The notes under the pieces: model-generated
Seen by the model: the letters and a program-made list of their open reading frames with translations, nothing else
Database searches by the model: none
What the model was told of the DNA's origin: nothing
Made by a program: the position numbers and the translations under genes
Origin: Phycomyces nitens
Taxonomy: Eukaryota; Mucoromycota; Mucoromycetes; Mucorales; Phycomycetaceae
Direction: 5' to 3'
Length of the DNA: 64,000 nucleotides
NCBI GenBank assembly: GCA_022702545.1
Contig: JAHRBC010000001.1
Location: 2,542,001 to 2,606,000, forward strand
In this document: positions 34,426 through 46,505 of the stretch, piece by piece
Position numbering within the stretch: the first letter of the stretch is position 1
How the letters are laid out: the number at the start of each line of letters is the position of its first letter

Positions 34426-35817
34426 AAAGTCTCTTGTTGAATTGATGATATTGTGAGTCTAATTTTTAAAATAAAATAACAATAAGAATTCATGGCATTT
34501 TATCCAGTGGGTGGGATTTTAGTGACGGTTCGCTGCCAAGGAAAGGAGTTTATATAATTACAAAGTTGAACCGTCTTGTCTAGCGAAAAATGAAGGAATC
34601 CGCTCGAGGCCTGTAAGACTCCATTGATGACGTCTTTTGGCTCGGCTATTTATTATTCAACCTTTATTGAGCTACCAGAGACCTCATGTGGAGTGCGTCT
34701 TGTATTAAAAAGGGCAATACAGTCTAAAAAAGACGCGAGATTGTGCAAAAGGGTAAATTGTCGACCGTGAGCTTGTAATAAGAAAAACCGAGTGCTTTAT
34801 TGTAACCATAGATTAGAAGGCTAACAACATCCTTTGACACCAGCAAATGATGCCCTGTACTAAACATGGCTATTGAACTTGTACAAAGGTATAATATTTT
34901 ATCCTATCAATGAAACTCTTGGTTTGAAACCTCAACACACACATAAATGTATATATATAAATATATATATATATATATAAACAAACGCATTGATGGTCAG
35001 GGTAAGGAAATGAGTTGGACTATACAGATGCGTGGGAGTAACTCTTATAACATCAAAGTTCAAATGAGTTTCTGTTGGAGAATGGTATTGGCTTGAAAGA
35101 TCTACGCGAAACGTGTACGCTTCAGAGTGACACCAATGTTTTTGTAAGTCGTAGGACAGAAACCAAGACAATTCTAGGAAGGGCGACACAAAACAGATCA
35201 TCAGAATAAAGCTTAGTAACATGTTCAATTCGGTTTTGGCATGTCTAATATCTGATAAGATATAACTAGACTATTGAAACAAGAAGATGTTGGAAAGTAA
35301 CCACTTGATTGGTTCAGTACACTTGTTTGGGCTCCGGGTTCTTGGCAGGGCTTCGTGTGATGTGACTGGGAATATATATATATATATACAGTTTAAGAAA
35401 ATGTCAATATATATATATGTATAAATATATATATATAGACTTTTTGTTTCCTTGTTTAAAAGGTAAACGTGGGATAAGTTTGTTACAGATCCACATTGTC
35501 TTGCACAGTTTAGCTAGAACGAAAGAAAGTATGGGAATTCGCTTCGGGCAAATGTCCGTAAATGTATAAAGCTCCGCAAGTTTGCAAAAATCAATGCTGT
35601 TATCTAGAATACATTGTGAATTGGGAATAACTGGGAATATACAATATCTTTTTTAGTTTCTATTCATAAGCTATGGAGAGGTGACGTGGTAATAATAGGT
35701 CTACGCAGTGAAAGCAAAAAAAAGGAGGAGGAGGGGAGACTCCAATAGCGTTCAAAGAGATGCCCCGAAAAAGAACAACAGAAATAACACAAAAATAACA
35801 CAGGAATCCTAAATAAT
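31948..35817. other. long AT-rich gene-poor region
   Basis: Nearly 3.9 kb with no gene I can support. Frames on both strands are closed within about 100 codons and none shows a domain (the longest, 32447-32713 plus, 34014-34241 minus and 34932-35228 minus, are low-complexity). It contains the (TTA) microsatellite at 34353-34424, TA tracts near 34950-34980 and 35370-35440, and several TTATT runs. It includes the promoter of the bZIP gene and the 3' flank of the aspartate/glutamate carrier. It may hold decayed transposon sequence, but nothing recognisable remains. Confidence 0.5.
34353..34424. repeat. (TTA)24 microsatellite
   Basis: An uninterrupted TTA trinucleotide run of about 72 bp, the longest simple repeat in the window, in intergenic DNA. 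Confidence 0.95.
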
Positions 35818-37986
35818 CTACGCCTTTTCAGTTGCGGTGGGGGGAACATAAGGACATGCGGCGGCCATGGCAGGCTGGTAGACACCAAATCTATAGTCCA
35901 AGTCCAACAACATTTTGAGTCCGTTTCTTGAACGAAGGGCAGCATTGTCTCTGGATTCATCGGTTGCCAGGACAGGGCCAGGAGTGTTGTGGGGAGTGCT
36001 TCCAGGGAGAGGAATAAGCTGGTGCAAGAGTTCGTACACAGTCAAAGTAACACCAAACTGAGGGGATGATCGTAAAATTCTTGCAGGTCCGCCCTTGAAG
36101 AAGGCCTTGAAGCCCTCTTCGGCGTAGATTTTACGAGCAGCATCGGTAATGCCATTGTAAGAAGTTTGGCCCTTCTTTGCCTCGACCTGGAGACGCGTCT
36201 TGATGACATCGGCAGGGGTGGTGAAGTATGCAGCAGGCATACCAGCAATAGCACCAGAAGTAAGCAACTCGGTGATGGTGAGTTTGTGGTCAGGGCCCTC
36301 CTTGAATACATCCTTCTTAAGATGGGCATAGGCAGGGAAATAAATGGCCGAGAATGGCACGTCTCTCAGCAGACAGGCACTGACACCCTTGTAGAGACCC
36401 ACGATACCCAACTGCTTTACAATCCAGATGGCCGAACGACGGGGAACATCTGCCATCTTGGCCTGCTCACCCTGGATCTGAAGGCGAATCTTAACGATCT
36501 CAAGAGGGTTGGTGAACACCTAAATACAGCAATTGTAAGTATGTTTATTCTTAAAACAAACAAATAATCCTTGAATCTCACCACTTGGGAAGCACCAGCA
36601 GCAGCACCACCAATCATCTCTTGCCAGAACTTGATCTCGCCAGTCTCCTTGTTGATAAACTTTCCTCTCACAAAGTCGTTCATGGTAAGCTTGATGGCTT
36701 TCTCGGGAGCAACACCCTACCGCAAAACATTAGTCTCTCTTTCTCTTTTTAATGAAATCTAAACCAATACTTACGACCAACTGAGGACCAAGACCTCTAT
36801 AAAGACCAATAGCACCCTCGTTCTTGATAACCTTCTTGAAACAGTCCAGACTGTTCTTGTAAAGAAGTTCACCTACGACCTTGGAACGCTGGTTCTGCAT
36901 GCGAGTCTTGACCAGATCGATGGGATAGACAGCAGTGGCACCCACAGCACCAGCAACTGAACCCAGAGCAAATGCATAACTATTCTCTACCAAGCTCCAC
37001 AAAAATCCGCTCTTCTTCTTATTCTTGTCCTTGGCATCGTGTGTATCCATAGCCTCGGGTTGGGGCTTAGCGACCTTCCAACGAGGATCGAGGATCTTGG
37101 AGAACTCTTCGAGAGTGAGCTTACCCGAGGCATTGTCAACACCAGCAAAGTGGAAAATGATGTCGGCTTCCATGGGAGTGAAGATTGTGTAGCGACTGGC
37201 CTGGGCAGCCTGGCGCAAGAAGTCAGACTTGGTGATGCTGTTCTCTGAGCTTTCCTCAATGGCACGGCGGACGACAAGTTCGACCATGTCAATGTTGCGG
37301 ATAACATTGTGGAAGGCGACTACGTTGGAGAAGCTGATGTTGGTGCCTGTGCCAGCATAGAGGTTGCAGAGGGTGGGCAAATGGTCAATGACCTGGTCGG
37401 AAAGTTTGTGCTTGGCCACGTCCAGAATGATACGCTTGAAGTCCTCGGGAGCAATGTAACCTGCCTGCTTCTTGTCATAGTGCTTAAACTCCTGTCGAAG
37501 ACGCTCGCCTTGGAGACCCTTGAGAAGTTGGGCAAACTCTTCATAAGCCAATTCGTGGTGACCTTCCTTGTTCCCGATATACAGCTTAAGCCAGTCACAG
37601 TCAAAATCAAAAGGAACAGTGTCCTCGGGGAGGTTTGTGGAGAGAACAGACTTGAACTGGTCAAAGGTAATCTTGCCGGTGCCATTGACATCAAAAACAC
37701 GGAATGCAACTTCGTACTCGGCATCAGCTTTGCTCAGAAGATTCTGGAAGATGACAAAGTCATTAAAGGAGATGAGACCACGCTTGGACTGGTCGGCGAT
37801 CTTGTAGAGAAGGCCAAACTGCTCGCGTTGAATCTTCTTAAAATCCTCCCCGGGTGCCACAGCGGCCAGAAAGTCATCCTGGGACATGTATTTACCATCT
37901 TCCTTTTGGACCGAAGCATGCTTCTGGAAGATCTTTCTGTAATAGTCGGTCATGCCGAGACTGGTCTTTTCTTCCTGGTGGGCCAT
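35818..37986 (-). CDS. mitochondrial aspartate/glutamate carrier with EF-hand domain
   Basis: Three exons (36775-37986, 36582-36716, 35818-36519) give 2049 nt, 682 aa. The N-terminal half has EF-hand motifs ([59 protein letters not shown]). The C-terminal half is a mitochondrial carrier with three repeats, each with a Px[DE]xx[KR] signature: [22 protein letters not shown] and [11 protein letters not shown]. This architecture is that of animal aralar/citrin, which exchange mitochondrial aspartate for cytosolic glutamate in the malate-aspartate shuttle under calcium control; the yeast Agc1 N-terminus lacks clear EF-hands. The C-terminal tail is [20 protein letters not shown] then VPPTATEKA. Highly biased codon use suggests strong expression. 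Confidence 0.92.
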
Positions 37987-39559
37987 GTCAGAAAAAAAGT
38001 AAAAATAAGAAAGAGAAAGAGAGAGAAAGAGAGAGAGAGAGAAGAAGAAGAAGAGAGAGAGAAGAGAGAGAGAAAGGGAGTCAAGGGAGGTGAGTCAAGA
38101 TTATGAAAAAAGAAAGTCTGAGTACTTGGCTGGCTAACTGGGCTGGCTAACTGGGCTGGTTGGCTGTGCGCATGCGTTTGTGTGTATATGTTGTTTATAT
38201 ATATTTATACATGTTTGTGTTTAACTCCACCTTGATCAATGGCTTTCTATGGCTCTATTCTGCTTTGAGTCATTATTCGCTGTCCGATATTAAGGTTCCA
38301 ATGCGTTTATTTCTATTATTTTTGTCTACTTCATTTTCCAAGTTTGTTTCTTGTGCAATGTTTAGGCCTGGCTTCGTATTTTATTTTAATTTTTACAATA
38401 ACAGTCCGATCTTCCTTGCTCCCAACCCCACATCCGCCCTTTGAGATCTGTAGGCAATCGGAACGTGTCAATAGACCCGCACGTGAAGTCCCGGGACACC
38501 AGCCTATTAGAATTTATTGTGAGCAAGAAGTCATGTGATTGGACCCCGCCTGTAACCATGCACCAAGTCCCAGCCATTGTAAGAATATATATTTTTAAAG
38601 GTACTTTGGTTTCCAATTGGTGGTGCTGAGACAATCCAAACCATTCGCGTGTGTTCTTATTTTTTGCGCAACACATCACCAACCTCACCCAGAAAAAAAA
38701 CCGTTTTCTGCCCGCACTCCTTCCAGCCTCTAAACATTGTTTACATTTCCACGTCGCGTTTTTTGTTCCTTTACTTTTATCCAATCAGCCATTGTCAATC
38801 GGTTGTTTCTGTGCTTTAAATTATTGCGTAGCGTACTTTGTAAAATGTCCCATCTTTTTGAATCGCCGTTTATATATATTAATTTGAGAGAGCCAATCAT
38901 ATTTATCTGTACGGAAGAATATTTTGTATTCGTTTTAATAAAATGGTAATTCTTTATATTTTTAGAGAACATGATGTATAATAATGTCAAGCATGTCTAA
39001 AATTCCATTCTTTTTTTTCTTACAGTAACATTTGAATAGAATATTATTTATTTAATAAGCATCTTTAATCAAACTTACCACATCCTGGGTTTTGGACAAA
39101 CAATCATCGCATATTGCAATATTATCAATTTAACTTTTGTAGATCTTGATCTATAGTATCGGCTCAAAGGTTGTCTAGATTGAATCTTGGACAAATAATG
39201 GCCAATAATGAGAAACTGCTTGGTTTTTTGATATAGTAGATAGTCTATATCTCTCTAATCTAAGCCAAAATACACATTTAAATGTTTCTCTTGGATCTAC
39301 ACAAACAGGGCTTTTACTTGCCCAGCCTAGTGGCAATGTAGGCCGATTTGATAAAGAAGTATCCAAAGGTTTACTGTACCAAATAACCCAGCTTATCTGT
39401 TACTTACATTCAATGTAGTCCAGTTGAGAAATGAACTGGGGGTTTCAATACATGGAAAGTTGCTTTTATAAACCATATTTTATTTATTTATTCTGGTAAT
39501 TCAATTCAATTAAATAAAATAATAAAAATAAAATAAACTACCAAAACGCACTCTGTCCA
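37987..39559. other. intergenic with GA/CT-rich leader tract
   Basis: About 1.57 kb upstream of the carrier gene and downstream of TAF8. A purine-rich (GA)n tract at 38005-38080 (pyrimidine-rich in the direction of the carrier) probably lies in its 5' leader. CCAAT motifs occur near 38776 and 38891. The rest is AT-rich; no gene is supported. Confidence 0.5.
38005..38080. repeat. GA-rich low-complexity tract
   Basis: Dense GAGA, GAAA and GAAG repeats immediately upstream of the aspartate/glutamate carrier start codon; read as CT-rich in the transcript. Confidence 0.85.
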
Positions 39560-40670
39560 TCAATTTACAGGCCCAACACTCTTACGGGCATCTTTTGAAG
39601 GGCTATCGAGTGTATCCGAAAAACGCTTCAAGGGTATAACCGGCTTGTCACCACTGTAACTCCCTCTGCCATTTGTTCTGAAATCTGCAAAACCCGATTG
39701 TTTCGCCCTTGCTCTTCTTTGCATAGAATTCTCATAATTCACCAGCGGCATAGTGACAGTGCTTCCAGATGCAACAGAATCTTTGGGATCATCTGCCTGC
39801 AACCCGTGTTGGTTCTCGGCTGACATCAATCGTTTCAAATTCTCCTCTACCGTACGAGATTGTTGCGAATTAAGGGCGCGAACCTTTTGAGGATCATCTG
39901 GACGCTGTATATAGACCTGTATTGTGTCCTATGTTGAGAATCCCTGGTTTCATGTCTAATATGTTAAAGTTGAAACCTACAGGTGTCTGTCGAAAAGAGT
40001 GTTTGCTTGGAAAACGTGGGAGATGAGAAGGAACATAAGAGGGCAAGTCTTGGCCAGAAGACTCTCTCCTTTCATCTGCAAAATCATCTTCGTCTTCGTC
40101 TTCAGATGGCAGAAAATGTGAGGTTTGGTCCACATTTTGGGACTTTGAACGCTCGACACGCAGCAGCCGTTTCGCAGGTTTAACTAATTCCCACAATTTC
40201 AAGGTTAGACATTTTTTTTTGGCTTCAAAATACAGCCAAATGAACAATCTCTCGTTTCTGTACCCAATGTCTTGTCTGCCTTTGTTTTTTCCAGATATTT
40301 CTCAAAGTTCTGCATAGGGAGTCCTTCGTCTTTGAGGGATTGCTCAATGTCATGATAGTTGGGTCTCATACGATTCCCAAGTTCTGCATATGTATGAGAT
40401 GCATAGAGTATCCTTTCGAGATCTGTGTCACATTTACATGAGTCTATCAACAATCTTTTGTGTTTGTCTAGACTCACAGATTCCTAATATATCTGAGAGA
40501 GAGTCGAGGGCAGATCGCTGTATGGAATGGAATCCTGCTTCTTTTGCTAAAAGGGATACAACCTTGGCATTTGCTGCATTTACAAAGGTTGCTTCTGTAA
40601 TATCGTCTGTATTTGTACTTCGTTTATTGTCTTGGTTGTCCTGTGTAGATTTTGTGTCTATTGTCTTCAT
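39560..40670 (-). CDS. TAF8: TFIID subunit TAF8
   Basis: Several exons on the minus strand, stop at 39560-39562. The N-terminal half has a histone-fold (BTP) segment: ATFVNAANAKVVSLLAKEAG then FHSIQRSALDSLSDI. A middle piece RPNYHDIEQSLKDEGLPMQN follows, and then the TAF8 signature LPSYVPSHLPRFPSKHSF, flanked by the acidic SEDEDEDDFADERRES. The C-terminus is disordered (PLVNYENSMQRRARAKQSGF). TAF8 pairs with TAF10 by its histone fold and joins the TAF2 module within TFIID. The first ATG in the open frame is at 40668-40670 (MKTIDTKSTQDN); an earlier in-frame acceptor (caatatag|TTGGCG) at about 40694 leaves room for a small upstream first exon like those seen elsewhere in the window. Confidence 0.85.
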
Positions 40671-40694
40671 CTTTGTTGTGTCTTGAATCGCCAA

Positions 40695-41045
40695 CTATAT
40701 TGAAAAAATAAGCGTGAATGAAAATTTATGAAAAGTCAGAATACGTTAACGCAAACGAGAGTCACATGACTTTAGAATGCTATGTAGAACAAAAGGTTAA
40801 TTCTGACTTGTATTTGGCTTCTTTATTCACAGTGTAATTGCATGAATGGTCGAGTGGAGCCAATAGTTGTAATTCAAGATGACTAGAGATCCTCAATCCA
40901 CAAGCAGAATACTCTTCTATAGATCTGTTTTCTGTACAAATATAGATGCGATTTATTGCTGTTATCACAAAAGAAAGAAAGAAAGAAAGAAAGAAAGGAA
41001 ATGGTGAAAGACATCGACAAGATGCGAATGAGTTATAGTTTTTTT
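40695..41045. other. intergenic
   Basis: About 350 bp between TAF8 and the SWI3-like gene with an AAAG repeat near 40970-41000. No gene is visible. Confidence 0.5.
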
Positions 41046-42977
41046 TTAAAGCGACATGATTGACGGCTGTTCTTGCAGTTTATCAGAAGCATCGTCGCCT
41101 GAAGAAGCCCTGTTCTTATTACTGGGATGAGTAAGGTTCTTTTCTGACAATGCCTGCAAGTCAACCAGCCGGTAATGCTCTTTCAATATATGAGTGCTCA
41201 CAAACTGTTGAAGTTGTGCCTGTGTCAAACCAGACTCAACTGCAGCCACAACACCTCCCTTTTTATCAATCTCGTCCTGCAGCAGCACTGATGTCTTCTT
41301 CACAGCAAGACGCTGGATAAAGATATCCTGACGCTGCTGTGAAATCTGCTCCAGCTCACTTTCCAAGACTGCCTCAAGCTCATCAAAGTGGTTCATTTTA
41401 AGCTCTAGTTTCTTGACCTCCGTGTCAACCACCGCATGTACAAGTCGTCTAATTTCACGCTCCTCGATGCTTGCGAGCGACTTGGCCTTGGCCGCTGCTG
41501 ATCCAAGAGCAACAGCTGCGGCCTTTTCAATTGATGTCCGTGCCTTCTTTTTGTCTCCTGCTGTATCTTCATCTTTGTCCTCGTCCGCACCCATATCAAT
41601 ATCACCGTCTTTGTCAAGGGTCTTTCTTTTATTCTTGTTATTGAGTTGCTCCTGGCACTCAATAGCTGCATTGGCTGCAGCTGTAGCCACCTCGGGATCG
41701 ACAGCTGAAGCAAGAAAGGCCAAGATAGACATTACCGGGTTATCTGCCTGCGAAAATGGTGTGCGTTGATGCTCAATTGCTACAGAGGTTGGGAGAGAAG
41801 ATCGATAGGGCTCTTCGATGGGTAATTGCAAAAAATGCATGATACATTGCTCACGAGTACGAGTGCTAACATGCTCTGCAATTGCATTCCAATCATCGTC
41901 AAACATTTCAATGGCTTCAAGTAGCAAAAGTGTTTCCTGATCAGTCCAATCGTCTTCTTGAGGGTGTTTGAATGCAGCTGGTTCAGCCTTGATAAAGTCG
42001 CTGCTAAATACAGTGGCTGGGAAACGACCTTCCTTGTAGCATATAGGGCACACATCCATGTTCTTTGTCTTTAGACTGTGGTATCTCTCCCGTCCGCACT
42101 CGGCACCACAAGTAATGCAATAAAACTGCTTTTCTTTTTCCTCTGTCACGGCATCAAACAGCTGTTGTCTCAGCTTAACATTCATGCCCAAGTCTCCTGC
42201 AATATCTCTGTCTTCATTCCCTGTGGCAGTGGGTTTAATACTTGGCTTAAAGGGCTGAAGACCTCGTGGGGTATCTGCTGTGACCCTAAAGTGGCCCGTG
42301 AATGGGGGACCCACTGCTGATGGCCATGTTGCAGGATCGCACTTGATCATTTTAATACACATTAGCTTTAAAGCAAAAAAAAACACATGGTTTACTGTTG
42401 TGCTCTTTACCTCGTAGTTGATGAGACCCCATTGCTCCAAGAATGCATGAACTCGCATAATAGCACATACATCACCAGCCAAGTGACGTCGATATGCTGT
42501 TACAGCCAAGTATTCTTTTGGATTCAGTCGATAGGTATTCACCATAAAATCACGGTAGTCCTGATAGATGTTTGGTGTTTTTGATTTGTTTCTGCCAGTG
42601 AAGAATTCTGGCAAGGATACACGCTCAATGTTGTGGATGGTGTTTACATCAAACCAAGATGCATAGGCAGGTACAGTAACTTCCATTGTCTGTTCCAAAA
42701 GATATTTTCTCGCTTCTTCTTCCATTTTTGAGCGTGCTTCTGCTGCTGCCTCTGCTGCTGATTGGGAATCTACTGCATCATGCACTTCTCCTTCTGTCTT
42801 TTCGTCTGTTGCCATTGGAAATGTTTCTGTTGGTGTATTGTCGGCAATTGACTTTGTAGATTCAATTTTTGTGTCATCCGTGTCTGGAGTGGGTTCTTTT
42901 AAATGCTGGTGGTTGCGGTCATCTTCAGCCTCATGAGTATAATCATACTCTTCACGTTTTTCATTGAATTCACTCAT
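41046..42977 (-). CDS. SWI3/RSC8-type chromatin remodeller subunit (SWIRM, ZZ-like, SANT)
   Basis: Two exons (42411-42977 and 41046-42341) give 620 aa from MSEFNEKREEYDY. Domains in order: acidic N-terminus; SWIRM (VTVPAYASWFDVNTIHNIER, LPEFFTGRNKSKTPNIYQDY, RRHLAGDVCAIMRVHAFLEQ, WGLINYE); GPPFTGHFRVTADTPRGLQP; a ZZ-type zinc finger CITCGAECGRERYHSLKTKN then CPICYKEG; a SANT domain WTDQETLLLLEAIEMFDDDW ending STRTREQCIMHFLQLPIEEP; and a coiled coil for dimerisation near the C-terminus. This is the core scaffold of SWI/SNF or RSC. The intron 42342-42410 (69 nt, in frame, without stops) is called because NYE joined to CDPATWPSAVGPPF matches family spacing. Which of the paralogues it represents (Swi3 or Rsc8) is not certain. 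Confidence 0.9.
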   Translation of the reverse strand: MSEFNEKREEYDYTHEAEDDRNHQHLKEPTPDTDDTKIESTKSIADNTPTETFPMATDEKTEGEVHDAVDSQSAAEAAAEARSKMEEEARKYLLEQTMEVTVPAYASWFDVNTIHNIERVSLPEFFTGRNKSKTPNIYQDYRDFMVNTYRLNPKEYLAVTAYRRHLAGDVCAIMRVHAFLEQWGLINYEVKSTTVNHVFFFALKLMCIKMIKCDPATWPSAVGPPFTGHFRVTADTPRGLQPFKPSIKPTATGNEDRDIAGDLGMNVKLRQQLFDAVTEEKEKQFYCITCGAECGRERYHSLKTKNMDVCPICYKEGRFPATVFSSDFIKAEPAAFKHPQEDDWTDQETLLLLEAIEMFDDDWNAIAEHVSTRTREQCIMHFLQLPIEEPYRSSLPTSVAIEHQRTPFSQADNPVMSILAFLASAVDPEVATAAANAAIECQEQLNNKNKRKTLDKDGDIDMGADEDKDEDTAGDKKKARTSIEKAAAVALGSAAAKAKSLASIEEREIRRLVHAVVDTEVKKLELKMNHFDELEAVLESELEQISQQRQDIFIQRLAVKKTSVLLQDEIDKKGGVVAAVESGLTQAQLQQFVSTHILKEHYRLVDLQALSEKNLTHPSNKNRASSGDDASDKLQEQPSIMSL

Positions 42978-44769
42978 TAGAGGCCCAAAAAGTCTCTGAA
43001 TCGGTGAGCGAAAAGCAAAAAAACTGTCATTGAACAGAGCTTTACAAACTATTTGCACCAATGGTGACGTAAAAGAGGTTCACAGATTATTATTATTATT
43101 ATTCCACACAACTTTTTGCGCCATTTCAAAATTACAATGTTAAACACAGCTTTGTAGCTCAACAATAGTATGTTTCCTAGTCGATTCATCTCATGTGGCG
43201 TTTATAGATTTGCTGATCCAATGAATTCTAAAGATTTGGCTTGTGATATTTCTACAAGATAAAGAAAAACTAGAATTTCCTGTTTTATTCTAAAGAGCCA
43301 CAAGTTTCTTTCTTTTTTTTTTTTTTTTTAATAAAAAATATATATATTTATATTAGTAATTCGGGAAATAAATAATGTAGTCCAGTTTTCCAAAAATAGT
43401 AAATAATTACAAACGTGCAAACAGCTTTAATCAAATATGATTATCACACAAAACGTGAAGATTTTAGAAACTCCCTAAAATTTTACCATGCAATTTACTA
43501 AAATGACAAAAATAAATCATAGTGTTCTATTGGATAATATCATCTGCACTTGAATAGGAGTATGTCTGTAGATGAAATAGTAACAGAAAATTAAAGACCT
43601 GTATATATTTTTTCTTCGAGGTGATTTGCTTTGGAAAAATGTTGTAAATTTAAAGCTTTGAGACTTTGACATCATAGTCTATTGTCTATCAATCACTAAT
43701 TTTTAATAAATAATATATATATATATATATATCTAGATTGGGAACCTTGTTTTGCTTGTGTTTTTAAAGATATTGATTAGAAATTCACTCTATTATTGTG
43801 CTTGAGTTATTTAATAAAATAAAACGCTCACATAGACCCAGGGCACAATGGTGGAATTGAGATTGTAGCCTTATCAATTGGCCACCAAGATGAGCTCTAT
43901 CTCTAGAGATTCTTAAAATATTGTTTGCAACTGATATTATACACATAGAAACCGCTAAATGATTGACTTGGCATGTGATTTGGTCGATTTAACTACCAGC
44001 CCTTATCCATCTTGAAAATAAAAAACACATAATTCAAATCTCTTATCCATGCCAAGAGCTTCATAAAGAGACGGTCAGTAGTATCACCATGTGAGTCTTG
44101 AATCCTGAATTAAACTGTTGAGGCAGTTGTCATGTTCTTAATCATCTATCAGACCTTTTTTCTCTCTCTCTGTCTATCTTATTTGAATACCAAATGAGAG
44201 GCTGAATAGTCTCCAATACATGCATGGCTTATTCTCATCCGACTCACCAAGAGCCAGAGTGACCAAGTCCATTACCAATCAAACACAGTCTACCTGGTGA
44301 CATTTTTATTTTATTTTATTTGGAATTGGTATAGAAAGCAGCCTTTTCATTTGTCTATTTATATAATTCTAGAGGTATTTTATCTGTGATCCAGCGTCTT
44401 TACGGGTCTTGTTTTCAATAATATTCTGGCCGCTATATTTGTAGACTGTACTAGTCATGCCATCATACTAACATTTAAACATAATGATACATATTAGGAT
44501 CAAGGGCTACCTGATAAAAGAAAATTGCTCAAAAATGCATACTATAATATATATATATATATATATAATGGTTTATGGATATCTAATATATCTATTTTAG
44601 TCTTTTATTTATTTATTAATCATATTATGTGTATCATTTTGTTGCAAATCGACATGAAATATAACAAGACCAATTCTGTTATTGATTTGGGCACTTTTTG
44701 CCCAAAAACTGTAGCCGGTTTTTTGGGGGCCAAATGATCAATCTTTTCGACTATTCGACAAGTGTCTCT

Positions 44770-44807
<38 letters not shown>

Positions 44808-45012
44808 GTACCAGAATAACTAAAACTTGCAAGGATAACCATATTTGATTTATTCCGGTATCCGTGCGGACCGGACACTAGAAACACAAGGCATCGAGGC
44901 ATATTTTCATTGGTTCTGCTCACTAGAGTGTCACAAAGGAAAGAAATATATGTGTGTCTGTTAAATCGGTTAATCAAAAGGGCCAAAATAAATCTTCGAA
45001 TCTTGCAAGTTA

Positions 45013-45043
<31 letters not shown>

Positions 45044-46505
45044 GAGTGCCTGAAAATGCAAACCAAAAATAAAGAAACAATTTCAAGCTGCACTATGGGG
45101 GCTGTTTTGGCAGAGTTTTGGTAGAGTTTTGGCTACAATTCCCTTTGGATCTTTTTTAGCTGTAGATATCAAGTAACATTTGTTTGCCTGATTGTTAATA
45201 CAAACCAACAAAAAGGCAAGAGGATCTTCAAGAATATTACAACATGTGCACGCTTCTAACGCATAAGAGATGTGAAGAGGGTACATGCATGATTGTTTGT
45301 TCAAGAGGGATTGATGCCACTCTATTTCCAAGGTAGGTAAAGAATAATCGGCTTGGCCATGCAACATGAAGATCAAGTCTATATGTTATTTGATAGCTTG
45401 GGAAAAACATGCTCCAAGACACTCGAGACAATTGTTTCTTCTTCTTCTTCTGGGGTGCCCTTTAAGATCATGGCGACCTAGAGAGAATAGAATAACTTGA
45501 GAGTATATTCTGTTTGGATTTCGACCCATTGGAAAATAGACCGCCTGTAATAAATTATCCAGGTTGCATCATGTAGCACAGATAGAGAGGCTCTCGAAAT
45601 ACATATTCAGTTGAGCGCGTCAATATAGTCTCGCCACTTGTTTAGTATTCCATACACACACATATATATCTATAGGATATTAATAACCTTTTTTTATTTT
45701 TATATTCATCACTGAAAATTCAGATCTTAATTACAAACCTGAGCTGTCAATATCTTGAACTGACAAGGAGAAAACTGCAGAGTATGAATATTAATAAAAA
45801 TAGTCAGGTCACTGATTGTATAAAAAGGGATACTTTTATATTCTTTGTATTTATTCTAAAAATAATACTCTTTATTGAGATTCTTGCACAAACATGATTG
45901 AGATTTGTATAATGATTTTTGCGGTTGAAGAAATCACCCACAGGAGGATATCGGACAAAGGGTATTTGAAATTATGTGCTTCGCGTGGCACAAGGATCTT
46001 TCGGCTGTTGTGTGCCCCGGACTTGTCTAAGAATAGATATATCTCGTAGCAATGCTTCTGTGTGAATGTGTATAGAAATGTGCAAAGAGCTCTTGTTATT
46101 ATTATTTGTTTGTTAAAAGCAAGAAAAGAAACGAATTCTTCAGGGCAATGGATCCAGAGATTAAATATGAATTGCGAATCAAAATAATAATAATTAGAAA
46201 ACTGCCACAGACACAAATAAAAACCATATAAGAATTAAATCTGTATAAAATCCAGTACAATACAATTATAGAAATAAATATTTTATTTTTATTTATTTTT
46301 TGTGTATAATATAAAAACTAACTTTCTGGCTTCACCTTTCTCTCTTTTTTCTTCTTCTCGTCATACTTTAATCCATTCAAATCTCAATCAAAGCCTTTTG
46401 CTTCTTTATTTTCATACAATATTTGTACAAGCGCGTGTTTGTATAAATCCATTGAACAATTATCGATCTCTTTAACCGCCAATCTCAAATCCAACAATCA
46501 TCGAC
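42978..46505. other. long AT-rich gene-poor region
   Basis: About 3.5 kb without a supportable gene. It contains TTA repeats (43089-43110), TA tracts (43710-43735, 44550-44570, 44772-44804), an A-run/T-run pair near 45012-45045 and many short closed frames. The open frame at 45872-46216 (minus, 114 codons) has no domain and an AT-biased composition. The last 100 bp before 46506 are pyrimidine-rich, as in a fungal promoter and leader for the next small gene. Confidence 0.5.

Noticed and set aside
37309..38106. Plus-strand ORF of 265 codons
   Set aside because: Antisense shadow of the aspartate/glutamate carrier; composition mirrors that gene's strong codon bias.
45872..46216. Minus-strand 114-codon frame
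   Set aside because: AT-biased, no family motif, no splice or promoter support.
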